Source: Rhodobacteraceae bacterium Alg231-30
Lineage (GTDB): Bacteria > Pseudomonadota > Alphaproteobacteria > Rhodobacterales > Rhodobacteraceae
DNA length: 64,000 nucleotides
Direction of reading: 5' to 3'
NCBI GenBank assembly: GCA_900143615.1
Contig: FREU01000002.1
Coordinates: forward strand, 290,663 to 354,662
In this document: piece after piece, positions 1 through 8,623 of the stretch
How positions within the stretch are numbered: the first letter of the stretch is position 1
How the letters are laid out: every line of letters begins with the position of its first letter
Translations under genes and position numbers: made by a program
Notes under the pieces: model-generated
What the model was told of the DNA's origin: nothing
The model's input: only the letters and a program-made list of their open reading frames with translations
Database searches by the model: none

Positions 1-705
1 ACGCGCCACAATTGACAATACCCCGGCCAATAACATCGCCGAACGCACCACTGGCGATTGCCACGCATAAACAACACCTGCCTTCAATTCGCTCAGGAAG
101 GACTCCTTCTTCGAATTACGTTCTCGGCGAGGGCGCAGAGCGACCATAGAGAGCGCGAGTATCATTGGCAGAAACAGAATCGCCTGTACGAAAAGTGTCG
201 CCGCCACACCAATCACCGCCAATAAGAGACCAGCAATTGCCGGGCCTATCATGCGCGCAATGTTGAAATTAATCGCGACAATGTTGATGACCGAGCTGAC
301 GTATTCGCGATGCACAAGACGTGGTGTCAAAGCCATGCGCATAGGATGGTTCGCTGCCATAGAAATTCCGGTGATAACCGACAGCGTCATCATGATGGTG
401 GGCGTCATGGCATCCACAGCGACAAAAACAAAAAAGCCAAGAATTACGAGGAAATTCACAACCTGTACCGCAATCATGGAACGCTTGACGTTCATGCGAT
501 CCGCTAGCACGCCAAACAGCGGAGACAAAACGATGGCGGGGGCAAACATCACCAAAGCGATTGCACCAACAAAGCTAGAAGATCCCGTCATGTCCCACGC
601 GAGCCACCCAATGGTGACCCGCTGCATCCACATGCCTATCAAGCCAAAGATGCTGCCAGCAACGTAGGTTCGAAAATTTGACGATTTCAACGCACCTAGG
701 TTCAC
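1..705 (-). CDS. MFS transporter, partial (C-terminus beyond window)
   Basis: This is the N-terminal 235 codons of a major facilitator superfamily permease; the frame is open to the window edge. It starts at GTG with AGGAG six bases upstream, and the protein begins V-N-L-G-A-L-K-S-S-N-F-R-T-Y, nearly the same as the start of the next gene's product. Several hydrophobic helices and the loop motif D-R-M-N-V-K-R (the MFS loop 2-3 signature region) are visible. It is a tandem paralogue of the gene at 846-2060. The subfamily is the one often labelled enterobactin-exporter-like (EntS/MFS_3). The substrate cannot be read from sequence; export of a small molecule or drug is an inference. Confidence 0.85.
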   Translation of the reverse strand, partial: MNLGALKSSNFRTYVAGSIFGLIGMWMQRVTIGWLAWDMTGSSSFVGAIALVMFAPAIVLSPLFGVLADRMNVKRSMIAVQVVNFLVILGFFVFVAVDAMTPTIMMTLSVITGISMAANHPMRMALTPRLVHREYVSSVINIVAINFNIARMIGPAIAGLLLAVIGVAATLFVQAILFLPMILALSMVALRPRRERNSKKESFLSELKAGVVYAWQSPVVRSAMLLAGVLSIVAR

Positions 706-845
706 ACGGCACTCCTGTCTGCTTGCTGTATCGCTGGTTCGTCGCGCAGCCTTCACGGAAACGCAAGCCGTGGAGCGGTTTTTAGCCGCCTAAACTATCC
801 GCGTTCTTATGCAATCAAGGCCATCCAGGGCCCGACAGAGACCAT

Positions 846-2060
846 TTAAGTGGTCACCAAGCGCGTTCGAGGTAGATAGAACATCAGAACAAGCACCAAG
901 AAGATAAAAACGATGCCCATCCACTGAATCGCCGATTGAACACCAAGTGCCAAACTCGCATACCCCAAGAAGCCAGCGCCAATCGATGGCGCTCCATTTG
1001 TGATCAAACTGTAAATACTCAGAACCCGCCCCCGTATAGCGTCATCGATTTCCAACTGAACTGCCGTTTGTACCGAGATCGTGGTGAAGGTGTTCGCAAA
1101 CGATATTCCTGCGGCGGCCGCAATAACAACACCCCAAACAGGTGCAAGCCCGAGCAGTATGACACTGAACAACCCGATCAGAATGACAAAGCAAGCAAAT
1201 CCGGAAAGATGCCCTTGCTTTTGCGGCGGCAAAATCAACTTGGTCAGACCGCCAAAAAGCGCCCCAAATCCCGATATCGTCAAGACAGTACTCAAACCCA
1301 TCGCGCCCCGCTCAAAAATGCCATCTACTATAGGCGGAAGCATTTCCAGCGCGCCGCGCCCTGCAACGGACATGATCACGGCCAACACAAACGTGCGCAA
1401 AATTACGCGATTATTTAAGACATATCCGAAACCTTGCTTCAGGGATGTAGCAAACCCTTCAACAACATGCGTCTGCCGGCATGTTTCTCTTACCTGCAGT
1501 CCGACTAAGGCAACCAAGAATGGAACAAAAAGCAGCACTTGGAACAAGAGCGCCATGTCCATTCCAGCCTTAGCAATAAACAAACCCGCAAGGGCGGGCC
1601 CAACAATGCGAGCAGTGTTGACGCTCAGCGCAACAAAATTCACCACCGACGGGATGAGGTCTCGCGTGACCAACCTAGGTGTCAAAGATGCCCTGGTTGT
1701 ATGGGTCGCCGCCGAGGTAATCCCGCCCCAAAGCGCTATGCTCAGCAGGATTTCGGTAGTCAGTAGATCCCAATGAACAGTAATAAATGCTGCGAGAATC
1801 CCAAGGGCGCGCACGAGCTGCACGACAATCATGGTGCGTTTTACATTTATGCGATCAACAAAGACCCCAAACACAGGTGCTAAGAGCAGCGTAGGGGCAA
1901 AACTCGCCATCGCCACCAACCCCACGAATGAAGCAGAACCAGTGATTTCCCAGGCCAGCCAACTAAGTGTCACGCGGTTCATCCAAACCGCGATCAACCC
2001 ACATAAGCTGCCGACGAGATATCGCCGAAAGTTTTTCGACTTTAGTGCGCTTGTGTTCAC
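846..2060 (-). CDS. MFS transporter (MFS_3/EntS-like)
   Basis: A complete 12-helix MFS permease of about 404 residues, normal for the family. I placed the start at GTG 2060 because the product then begins V-N-T-S-A-L-K-S-K-N-F-R-R-Y, aligning with the upstream paralogue. A longer reading from GTG 2180 adds 40 basic residues with no membrane character. The loop 2-3 motif D-R-I-N-V-K-R-T follows helix 2. The two genes lie head to tail with a 140-base gap and probably arose by tandem duplication. Role: proton-driven transport, probably efflux, across the inner membrane; substrate unknown. No regulator is adjacent. Confidence 0.88.
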   Translation of the reverse strand: MNTSALKSKNFRRYLVGSLCGLIAVWMNRVTLSWLAWEITGSASFVGLVAMASFAPTLLLAPVFGVFVDRINVKRTMIVVQLVRALGILAAFITVHWDLLTTEILLSIALWGGITSAATHTTRASLTPRLVTRDLIPSVVNFVALSVNTARIVGPALAGLFIAKAGMDMALLFQVLLFVPFLVALVGLQVRETCRQTHVVEGFATSLKQGFGYVLNNRVILRTFVLAVIMSVAGRGALEMLPPIVDGIFERGAMGLSTVLTISGFGALFGGLTKLILPPQKQGHLSGFACFVILIGLFSVILLGLAPVWGVVIAAAAGISFANTFTTISVQTAVQLEIDDAIRGRVLSIYSLITNGAPSIGAGFLGYASLALGVQSAIQWMGIVFIFLVLVLMFYLPRTRLVTT

Positions 2061-2205
2061 GCCGAGTTCCACTCGATTCGTATTGATTACCCCCAACTTG
2101 CGCACGATCACGGTTAGTTCAAGTCGCCTAGGCAAAAAGGCGCGCAACGAGAGTCTCGATGCGCGCCCAAAGTCAAACACTCATTTTAAAAGTTTGATTT
2201 TTGGA

Positions 2206-2679
2206 TTAATTTACCGGCTTGGCATCCACCACATCCGTGTCCAAAGACGCGGGTTTTGCTCCGGTTATTTCAATCCGGCGCGGCTTCAACGCCTCGGGAA
2301 TCTCACGCTCAAGATCAATGTGCAACATGCCGTCCACATGGCTGGCCTCCGTCACACGCACGTGATCTGCTAAGTGAAAGCGGCGCTCAAATGCGCGCGT
2401 GCCAATACCGCGGTGCAGATAGGTTTTGCTCTCTTCGGTCTGCGCTTTGCGGGCGCTGACCAGCAACGCGTTTTCCTTAACTTCAATGTTAAGGTCGCCT
2501 GCCGAGAAACCCGCAACTGCAATCGAGATACGATAGGCATCGTCGGCGGTTTTTTCGATGTTGTAAGGGGGGTAGCTGGATTGTCCAACTTCGCTGGATA
2601 GGGCCCGGTCCATCAGGTTTGCCAACTGGTCAAATCCAACCGATGAACGGTATAGGGGCGTAAGGTCAAAATGTCTCAT
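2206..2679 (-). CDS. Hsp20/IbpA-type small heat shock protein
   Basis: A 157-residue protein with a central alpha-crystallin domain (about residues 38-130). The N-terminus R-H-F-D-L-T-P-L-Y-R-S-S-V-G-F-D resembles IbpA, with the typical strand G-D-L-N-I-E-V-K and the F-E-R-R-F-H-L motif near residue 95. It would hold unfolding proteins as an ATP-independent cytoplasmic holdase. GGAGG lies seven bases before the ATG. Upstream there are a CTTGAAA box and two RNA hairpins, one covering the ribosome-binding site (separate entries), so heat control at transcription and translation is likely. The protease genes upstream on the same strand are probably independent. Confidence 0.93.
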   Translation of the reverse strand: MRHFDLTPLYRSSVGFDQLANLMDRALSSEVGQSSYPPYNIEKTADDAYRISIAVAGFSAGDLNIEVKENALLVSARKAQTEESKTYLHRGIGTRAFERRFHLADHVRVTEASHVDGMLHIDLEREIPEALKPRRIEITGAKPASLDTDVVDAKPVN

Positions 2680-2685
2680 GGGTTA

Positions 2686-2773
2686 TCCTCCATTTGAGCG
2701 ACAACAAGTAGGTTTGTGCCTTCCGTGATTGGACAGGCGGTTATTTCCCGAAACCCGCTCTGCGGCGTCTCGG
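2686..2773 (-). promoter_or_regulatory. candidate ROSE-like RNA thermometer in the hsp20 leader
   Basis: The leader RNA can form a strong 11-bp hairpin (2773-2748: CCGAGAC/GTTTCGG outside, CCGC/GCGG inside, loop AGA). Just before the ATG, UCGCU (2701-2697) can pair with the Shine-Dalgarno AGGA (2689-2686) across a seven-base loop, leaving a bulged G. U(U/C)GCU opposite AGGA with a bulged G is the hallmark of ROSE thermometers, known from rhizobial and enterobacterial small heat shock genes. Function here is inferred from pattern only. Confidence 0.4.
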
Positions 2774-2781
2774 TGAGTGTT

Positions 2782-2810
2782 AGGTGTGCATAGATGAGAT
2801 GGGTTTCAAG
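2782..2810 (-). promoter_or_regulatory. candidate heat-shock (RpoH) promoter of hsp20
   Basis: On the minus strand CTTGAAA (2810-2804) matches the sigma-32 -35 consensus exactly. After a 15-base spacer, CACACCT (2788-2782) is a weak match to the -10 region. Transcription would then start near 2773, about 95 bases before the hsp20 ATG. The -35 match is seen directly; promoter activity is inferred. Confidence 0.45.
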
Positions 2811-2814
2811 GGGG

Positions 2815-3639
2815 CTAGTCGACCTTGATGAATTTCGCGCTCGATCCGCTTTTGCCCACGCCCACCTGAACGCGTTTTGCACCGCTGCCAATCCGCAAAG
2901 TGGACGCATCCCCGACGCGCATGCGGTGCTTTAATTCGGCAACTATCTCTGGCAGCTCCATGCCGTAGGACCGCTTTTCGCCGTTGTGATCTTCGCCGAT
3001 GGCGGACATCAGCGACAGTATGCGAACGCGATTTCCGTAACGTACGAAAACCGGGGCGCCGGATGATCCAAATGTCACATCACAATCAAACATCAAGAGC
3101 CCACCTGCGCGCTGCAATATAGCACAATCCCGTTGCCATGAAATGTGCTCGCTGCGCCCACGTCCATAGCTCAGAACCGAAACCTTTTCACCAGGTTTGG
3201 GATCCGTATAGATCGCAAAAGGATTTGCCTCGCCGCTCAGGATCGGAGACCTTAGACGGAGCAGTGCCACATCGTGACGCATCATAACGGACGAGATTTT
3301 CCCATTTGGAACGTCGTTGTAGCCAGCATCCACAACAATGCGCTCGACTTCACGCACTGACAACGCATCTCCTGAAACGTATCCCGCATGAAAGGTAATG
3401 CTCTCTGGCACCAGCTGGCGACCGGTCTCATCAAAAACGCAATGCGCAGCCGTTAGTACCTGATCCGGTGCTATAAGAGCCGCTGTGCAGAACCCTTGTC
3501 CGGCCAGATCCAGTCGACCAATCGCCTCCCATCCCAGCAACTCGCCCCGACTGCGTAATGGTTGAAGCGTTTCGCCGCCAATCGCGGGCAGAGCCATCAA
3601 GGAAGCCAAAAAGAAACAAATCATTCTAGAAGCGATCAT
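2815..3639 (-). CDS. secreted trypsin-like serine protease (S1 family)
   Basis: A 274-residue precursor with an N-terminal signal peptide (hydrophobic residues about 7-20, then A-I-G-G). The chymotrypsin-fold triad is complete: His66 in L-T-A-A-H-C, Asp123 in H-D-V-A-L-L and Ser193 in G-S-S-G-A-P. Cysteine spacing suggests disulfides, as expected in the periplasm or outside the cell. GAGGA lies six bases before the ATG. The next gene (3658-4461) is a paralogue 18 bases upstream in the same orientation, so the two are probably co-transcribed. The specificity pocket cannot be assigned with confidence; glutamyl-endopeptidase-like or trypsin-like are both possible. Confidence 0.88.
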   Translation of the reverse strand: MIASRMICFFLASLMALPAIGGETLQPLRSRGELLGWEAIGRLDLAGQGFCTAALIAPDQVLTAAHCVFDETGRQLVPESITFHAGYVSGDALSVREVERIVVDAGYNDVPNGKISSVMMRHDVALLRLRSPILSGEANPFAIYTDPKPGEKVSVLSYGRGRSEHISWQRDCAILQRAGGLLMFDCDVTFGSSGAPVFVRYGNRVRILSLMSAIGEDHNGEKRSYGMELPEIVAELKHRMRVGDASTLRIGSGAKRVQVGVGKSGSSAKFIKVD

Positions 3640-3657
3640 TCAACATCCTCAAACCCG

Positions 3658-4461
3658 CTATGGTCTTACAAATTTGGCACCGATATTTCGCCGTCCCGCA
3701 GGCAGGTTTCCGGACGATGACACGCGACCAGATTCAGCCTCAAATGCGGCCTGAACTTCCAACAGGGACCGCCCCAAAACAGCCCCCAAAGAAACCTTGT
3801 CACCATTCATCTCAGCCTTGGCCGCAACGACAGAAGCAATGCGAACCTCGCCATTCTCCAATGCAAAAACGGGTGATCCGCTAGATCCAAAGTCGACGTC
3901 ACACGACATAACATAAATACTTTTCTGCCGGCCCAACACACGACAGTCTTCTTGCAAAGACGGTGCCTCTGCACGACCAACTGCATAAGACACCACGCCG
4001 ATATTTGTGCCTTTTCTCAACCGTTCTGTTGTTTCGAAAGGAACAATCTTGGTGTTACGAATTGGCAGTTGCAACTGCACCAAAGCAATATCGTTTTGCA
4101 CACGCTCTGACGCAACACTCCGGCTAAATTGATACTCGGGATGCACGACAACAAGACGCACGCCGCGGTATGCCTCAGCCCGGCCATTGCGCCAGCCCGC
4201 TCTAAATTCAATGTCAGCGGCTTCAATCAACGCGCCGGTTTTGCTATCAAACAAACAATGGGCCGCTGTCAGCACCAGATCTGGTGCGACGAGCGCGCCT
4301 GTGCAAAACCCTCGGCCCCCGACTTCCAGCCGACCAACCGCGTCCCAGGCACGACCATCGTTGTTGCTGACCAGTTGGCGCAAACCAATATCCTGCGCCA
4401 CAGCCGGAAAACCCGGCGCGATGATCAGCGACAAACAGAATATAAGGGCCCGCAAGACCAT
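3658..4461 (-). CDS. secreted trypsin-like serine protease (S1 family), paralogue
   Basis: A 267-residue precursor. I chose ATG 4461 because GAGGAG lies just upstream and the product then opens with a clean signal peptide (M-V-L-R-A-L-I-F-C-L, cleavage after about A-V-A-Q at 23); a longer frame adds 24 non-signal residues. Triad: His68 (L-T-A-A-H-C), Asp124 (N-D-I-A-L-V) and Ser194 (F-G-S-S-G-S-P). It shares the catalytic blocks and the C-D-V-x-F-G-S-S-G stretch with its neighbour, so this is a tandem duplication. Probable role: periplasmic or extracellular proteolysis. No inhibitor or dedicated secretion genes are adjacent. Confidence 0.88.
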   Translation of the reverse strand: MVLRALIFCLSLIIAPGFPAVAQDIGLRQLVSNNDGRAWDAVGRLEVGGRGFCTGALVAPDLVLTAAHCLFDSKTGALIEAADIEFRAGWRNGRAEAYRGVRLVVVHPEYQFSRSVASERVQNDIALVQLQLPIRNTKIVPFETTERLRKGTNIGVVSYAVGRAEAPSLQEDCRVLGRQKSIYVMSCDVDFGSSGSPVFALENGEVRIASVVAAKAEMNGDKVSLGAVLGRSLLEVQAAFEAESGRVSSSGNLPAGRRNIGAKFVRP

Positions 4462-4550
4462 GAGATCTCCTCTTGTGCAACACCGTCGGGATACCCCTGC
4501 CCAAAGGCAGAATTGAGGCATCGACATGGCCACGATATGGGAGGATCACC

Positions 4551-5873
4551 CTAACGCAGGATCGGAATATCTGGAACCCGCTTACCTTCTTCAGTCAATG
4601 CACGTGGCTGTGGTCCGCCGGTCGCCCAGTCAATCAACTCGACCGTGTGCACAATTGGAATGTCAGTCCCGGATCCAATCTGCATCATGCAGCCAATATT
4701 TCCTGCCGCGATGATGTCGGGGCTCTTTGCCTCAATCGTACGCAGTTTTCGCTCTTTCAACTGCCCCGAAATCTCCGGCTGCATCAAGTTATACGTGCCC
4801 GCAGATCCACAACACAAATGACTGTCCGCAGGCTCTACAACCCGAAAGCCAACCTGTTTTAGCAGCTCCTTGGGATAGGTCTTGATTTGCTGCCCATGCT
4901 GCAATGAACAAGCCGCATGATAGGCAACCACAGTGTCTTTGCTGACCGCTTCCGGCACATCTAGCTGCATCAGCAGTTCAGATACATCCATGGCAATATC
5001 GCTGACACGCGCGGCGTCCGCCGCCAAAGCATCATTGCGAAACATATGACCATAGTCTTTGACGGTTGTGCCGCAGCCCGAGGTGTTGATCACGATCGCA
5101 TCCAACCCATCGCCGTCCATTTCGCCACACCATGCGCGGATGTTTTTGGCCGCCGTAGCATGGCTCTCACTGGCCTTGCCCATGTGATGCGTCAGCGCCC
5201 CGCAACAACCAGCCCCTTCTGCAACCACCACTTCGCAACCCAGCCGCGTCAACAGCCGGATCGTGGCATCATTGATGTCAGTGTTCAGCGCCTTTTGAGC
5301 GCACCCCGTCATCAAGGCCACGCGTTTCTTACGCGCACCCTCTGAGGCAAAACTCTGCGGATCATCATTGCGGCTCACGGGCGGGATGGATTTCGGCGCC
5401 ATATCCAGCATTGCGCGCAGCCGCGCATCTGGCATCAAGAATTTAAACGGTCGCCCCAGCTTGGCCCCTAGTAGCGCCAACCGGAACCGCGTCGGATAGG
5501 GCAAAATCTGTGCCAAGACCCAACGCAGCGCACGATCGGAAAACGGCCGCTTGTAATTCTGCTCTATGTACTCGCGCGCATGATCCACCAGATGCATGTA
5601 ATGCACACCACTTGGGCAGGTCGTCATACAGGCCAGACAGCTCAGGCAGCGATCCACATGCAACACCGTCTTCTCGTCCGGTACGCGCTCGTTTTCCAGC
5701 ATATCCTTGATCTGGTAAATCCGCCCGCGCGGACTGTCCAGCTCATCACCCAGAACTTGGTAGGTCGGGCATGTCGCCGTGCAAAACCCGCAATGCACAC
5801 AGGCCCGCAAGATTTCATTGGCGCGCAGAATGCCCGGATCTTTCAACTGGTCTTCGGTAAATGTCGTTTGCAT
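4551..5873 (-). CDS. glcF: glycolate oxidase iron-sulfur subunit GlcF
   Basis: A 440-residue protein with two ferredoxin-type 4Fe-4S motifs (Cys25/28/31 plus Cys35-Pro; Cys76/79/82 plus Cys86-Pro) and two C-terminal CCG domains (C-C-G-A-L-T-H-H and L-C-C-G-S-A-G). It is the electron-transfer subunit of membrane-associated glycolate dehydrogenase, passing electrons from FAD in GlcD/GlcE toward the quinone pool as glycolate becomes glyoxylate. It is the last gene of the glcD-glcE-glcF operon and starts four bases after glcE ends. In marine heterotrophs the enzyme is usually linked to algal glycolate use. Length is slightly longer than E. coli GlcF. Confidence 0.95.
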   Translation of the reverse strand: MQTTFTEDQLKDPGILRANEILRACVHCGFCTATCPTYQVLGDELDSPRGRIYQIKDMLENERVPDEKTVLHVDRCLSCLACMTTCPSGVHYMHLVDHAREYIEQNYKRPFSDRALRWVLAQILPYPTRFRLALLGAKLGRPFKFLMPDARLRAMLDMAPKSIPPVSRNDDPQSFASEGARKKRVALMTGCAQKALNTDINDATIRLLTRLGCEVVVAEGAGCCGALTHHMGKASESHATAAKNIRAWCGEMDGDGLDAIVINTSGCGTTVKDYGHMFRNDALAADAARVSDIAMDVSELLMQLDVPEAVSKDTVVAYHAACSLQHGQQIKTYPKELLKQVGFRVVEPADSHLCCGSAGTYNLMQPEISGQLKERKLRTIEAKSPDIIAAGNIGCMMQIGSGTDIPIVHTVELIDWATGGPQPRALTEEGKRVPDIPILR

Positions 5874-5877
5874 ATGC

Positions 5878-7014
5878 CTATCCCATCAATCCCGCATTCA
5901 ATATCCCGCGTGGATCAAATTTGTCTCGCAACCCTTTGGATATCTCCGCCAGCGGCTTCGGCTCCGGTTGAAACGTCGTAACGCGCTTGCGTGTGTCCTG
6001 CGACGCGCGCACCAATGTCGCATGCCCGTTGAAATCAAACCCTCGCAGGTCACTGCCTTCAGGACACTGCACCCAAATCAGCCCCCCACCCCAGTCATAC
6101 AACACCTTACTCTCCGGATGCGCCCGCTGAATTTGCGCCACAAGGTCTGGCGCATCTGACGGCTTCACTGAAACCTTCCAAACATCACCGCCATCCGCCT
6201 GCATCAAGGCGACATCGCGCACCCATTGCCAGCCCGCAGCAACACTCTCGGCACTCCGCTCCACCGAAATTTCAGCCCCTGTCGCAGCCAACAGCGCTTT
6301 CAACTTCTCGGACCGATACGTGACCGAACTTTCTAAACCTTCGATCCTGATCATCGTGACAGGACTTCCATCCACCCCAACTGGTGCATGCGCAGCGCCG
6401 CTGACGTCATAAGGTGATCCCAACGCCGCACTCATCGCCGCCACTGCCGCGCGATCCTCAAGCCTGCGCAACAAAACGCATCCGACCGCTTCTGGGATCG
6501 CCTGAACCTTCAGGCTCACCTCAGTCAAAACACCCAAAGTGCCCCAACTGCCCGCCATCAGCTTGACCAGATCATAGCCTGTGACGTTTTTCATCACCCG
6601 ACCGCCATTCTTCAGCACACGCCCCGCCCCATCGACAAAGCGCACCCCCAAAAGGCTATCGCGGCACGCCCCGACCTGAATACGTCGCGGCCCGCTGACA
6701 TTTGCAGCCACCACGCCCCCAATTGTTGATCGACCGTCTGTCCCCAACAAACCACAATGGTCCATCGGCTCAAACGCCAGCCGCTGCCCCTCTGCAGCCA
6801 AAACCGCATCGATTTCCGCCACGGGGGTTCCAGCCTGCGCCACAATCGTCAATGCACCTGGCTCATATAGTGTCACGCCGTTCAGACCTTCCACCGACAG
6901 CAGCTGACCATCAACCGATGCCCCGATGGCGCGCGTGCCACCACCACAAATCCGCACCGGTCCAGCCGCGCTCGCCACCAATGCGGCCAATTCCGCTTCA
7001 CTCTTGGGTCGCAT
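5878..7014 (-). CDS. glcE: glycolate oxidase FAD-binding subunit GlcE
   Basis: A 378-residue flavoprotein. The N-terminal PCMH-type FAD-binding region carries V-R-I-C-G-G-G-T-R and S-T-I-G-G-V-V-A-A-N, and N-V-T-G-Y-D-L-V-K-L is the usual GlcE/GlcD glycine-loop motif. The protein is shorter than GlcD and lacks its C-terminal histidine and metal motifs, as expected for GlcE. It forms the GlcDEF complex that oxidises glycolate. It sits between glcD and glcF with the same orientation; the spacer to glcD (7015-7100) holds a palindromic repeat listed separately. Confidence 0.94.
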   Translation of the reverse strand: MRPKSEAELAALVASAAGPVRICGGGTRAIGASVDGQLLSVEGLNGVTLYEPGALTIVAQAGTPVAEIDAVLAAEGQRLAFEPMDHCGLLGTDGRSTIGGVVAANVSGPRRIQVGACRDSLLGVRFVDGAGRVLKNGGRVMKNVTGYDLVKLMAGSWGTLGVLTEVSLKVQAIPEAVGCVLLRRLEDRAAVAAMSAALGSPYDVSGAAHAPVGVDGSPVTMIRIEGLESSVTYRSEKLKALLAATGAEISVERSAESVAAGWQWVRDVALMQADGGDVWKVSVKPSDAPDLVAQIQRAHPESKVLYDWGGGLIWVQCPEGSDLRGFDFNGHATLVRASQDTRKRVTTFQPEPKPLAEISKGLRDKFDPRGILNAGLMG

Positions 7015-7100
7015 CCTATTTCCTCTTGCCTCAAGTATCCCGGGGGAGTCTCAAGGCCATGGCCTTGGGACGGGGGCAGCGCCCCCTCTTACTGTGCCGC
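7015..7100. repeat. intergenic palindromic repeat between glcD and glcE
   Basis: The spacer contains the perfect 16-base palindrome CAAGGCCATGGCCTTG (7052-7067), preceded by CCCGGGGGAGTC, and a G/C hairpin GGGGGC-AGC-GCCCCC (7072-7086). I recall similar 'cccgggggagtc ... gggggcagcgccccc' blocks as repeated extragenic elements in Rhodobacterales genomes; no second copy is obvious in this window. It may act as an mRNA-stability or attenuation hairpin inside the operon. Confidence 0.55.
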
Positions 7101-8540
7101 TTACTGTGAAGCCATCCTGCGTGCATCACTCACCGCTAACGGGAACACTTTGGCTGCATTCAGCAACCATTTGGGATCAAACACATCTTTGATCGCCATC
7201 TGGATATCCAGATCGGCCGGATCATACTGATCCACCATCAAATCGCGCTTCTCGATGCCGACACCATGCTCGCCGGTCAGGCATCCGCCGACCTCGACAC
7301 ACAGCCGTAAAATATCCGCGCCAAAGGCTTCGCATTTCTCCAGATCACCGGGTTTGTTGGCATCAAACAGGATCAGCGGATGCATATTGCCATCGCCCGC
7401 ATGAAACACATTGCCCACGTCCAAGCCATATTCTTTGGACATCTCTCCAATCCGACGCAGCACATGTGGTAGCTGGCTTACAGGGATTGTCCCATCCAAA
7501 CACATATAGTCGTTGATCTGGCCCATCGCCCCAAAGGCCGACTTACGCCCCAACCAAATCCGAGCGCTTTCATCAGCAGACGCGCTTTCACGCAACTCCA
7601 CGGGATTATGCGTCTTCGCAATTCCCACAATCCGCCCAAGCTGTGCGTCAATCTCCTGATCGCTGCCCTCGACCTCCACGATCAACAGCGCTTCGCAATC
7701 AGGATATCCCGCGCCTGCAAATGCTTCCGTTGCACGAATACAGGGGCGATCCATGAATTCGATCGCCACAGGGAGAATACCGGATTTGATGATGTCGCTG
7801 ACGCACTGCCCGGCCACTTCGTTGCTGTCAAAGCCCATCAACACCGGTCGCGCGCCTTCCGGTTTTCGCAATATGCGCAAGGTCGCTTCGGTGACGACGC
7901 CCAATTGGCCCTCGCTGCCGCAGATCACTCCCAATAGGTCCAAGCCGCCTGCATCCAGATGCGCGCCGCCGATTTCCACGACCTCACCATCCATCATGAC
8001 CATTGTTACGCCCATCAGGTTGTTGGTGGTCACACCGTATTTCAAACAATGCGCGCCCCCCGAATTCATCGCGATGTTGCCAGCAATCGCGCAAGCAAGC
8101 TGGCTTGACGGGTCGGGTGCATAAAAGAAATCCTGCTCCTCCACCGCCCCTGACACACTCAGGTTGGTCCGCCCGGTTTGAACGCGGATAAAGCGGTTAT
8201 CATAATCGGTTTCCAGCACCTCATTCATCCGCGCCACACCCAGAATGATCGCGTCTGCGGTGGGCATCGCCCCACCGGCCAGCGACGTTCCGGCCCCGCG
8301 TGGCACCACTGGAACGCCTTCGGCATGACACAGCTTCAAAACCGCCGCGACCTCTTGCGTTGTTGCAGGCAAAACCGCCGCCAAAGGCGGGCAGCGATAG
8401 GCAGTCAGCGCATCACACTCATAGGCGCGCGTTTCGGCAGGATCGGAAATCACCGCATCGCGCGGCAAAATCTGCCCTAACTTCTCAACAATCTGAGCCT
8501 TACGCCCCAAAATATCGGGGTTTGGAGTTGGCATCTCCAT
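7101..8540 (-). CDS. glcD: glycolate oxidase subunit GlcD
   Basis: The 479-residue catalytic FAD subunit of glycolate dehydrogenase. The start at 8540 is supported by AGGAGG five bases upstream; a longer frame from 8594 has no such site. The PCMH FAD domain covers about residues 40-215 (V-P-R-G-A-G-T-S-L-A-G-G and N-I-A-M-N-S-G-G-A-H). The C-terminal FAD-oxidase domain has H-A-G-D-G-N-M-H-P and G-E-H-G-V-G, the usual ligand-binding histidines. It is first in glcDEF. No glcC-type regulator is adjacent; a divergent DUF599 gene begins 83 bases away. Confidence 0.95.
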   Translation of the reverse strand: MEMPTPNPDILGRKAQIVEKLGQILPRDAVISDPAETRAYECDALTAYRCPPLAAVLPATTQEVAAVLKLCHAEGVPVVPRGAGTSLAGGAMPTADAIILGVARMNEVLETDYDNRFIRVQTGRTNLSVSGAVEEQDFFYAPDPSSQLACAIAGNIAMNSGGAHCLKYGVTTNNLMGVTMVMMDGEVVEIGGAHLDAGGLDLLGVICGSEGQLGVVTEATLRILRKPEGARPVLMGFDSNEVAGQCVSDIIKSGILPVAIEFMDRPCIRATEAFAGAGYPDCEALLIVEVEGSDQEIDAQLGRIVGIAKTHNPVELRESASADESARIWLGRKSAFGAMGQINDYMCLDGTIPVSQLPHVLRRIGEMSKEYGLDVGNVFHAGDGNMHPLILFDANKPGDLEKCEAFGADILRLCVEVGGCLTGEHGVGIEKRDLMVDQYDPADLDIQMAIKDVFDPKWLLNAAKVFPLAVSDARRMASQ

Positions 8541-8623
8541 TAGCGCCTCCTGTAAAATTGGTAAACAAATATAACCAAAGTTATGATCTGGCAAGTCCCT
8601 TCATTCCTGATTAGGGTGGCATC

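Noticed and set aside
2676-2909. 77-residue minus-strand frame ending at the hsp20 start
   Set aside because: It overlaps the protease gene by 95 bases, has no recognisable pattern, and the segment is better explained as the hsp20 promoter and structured leader.
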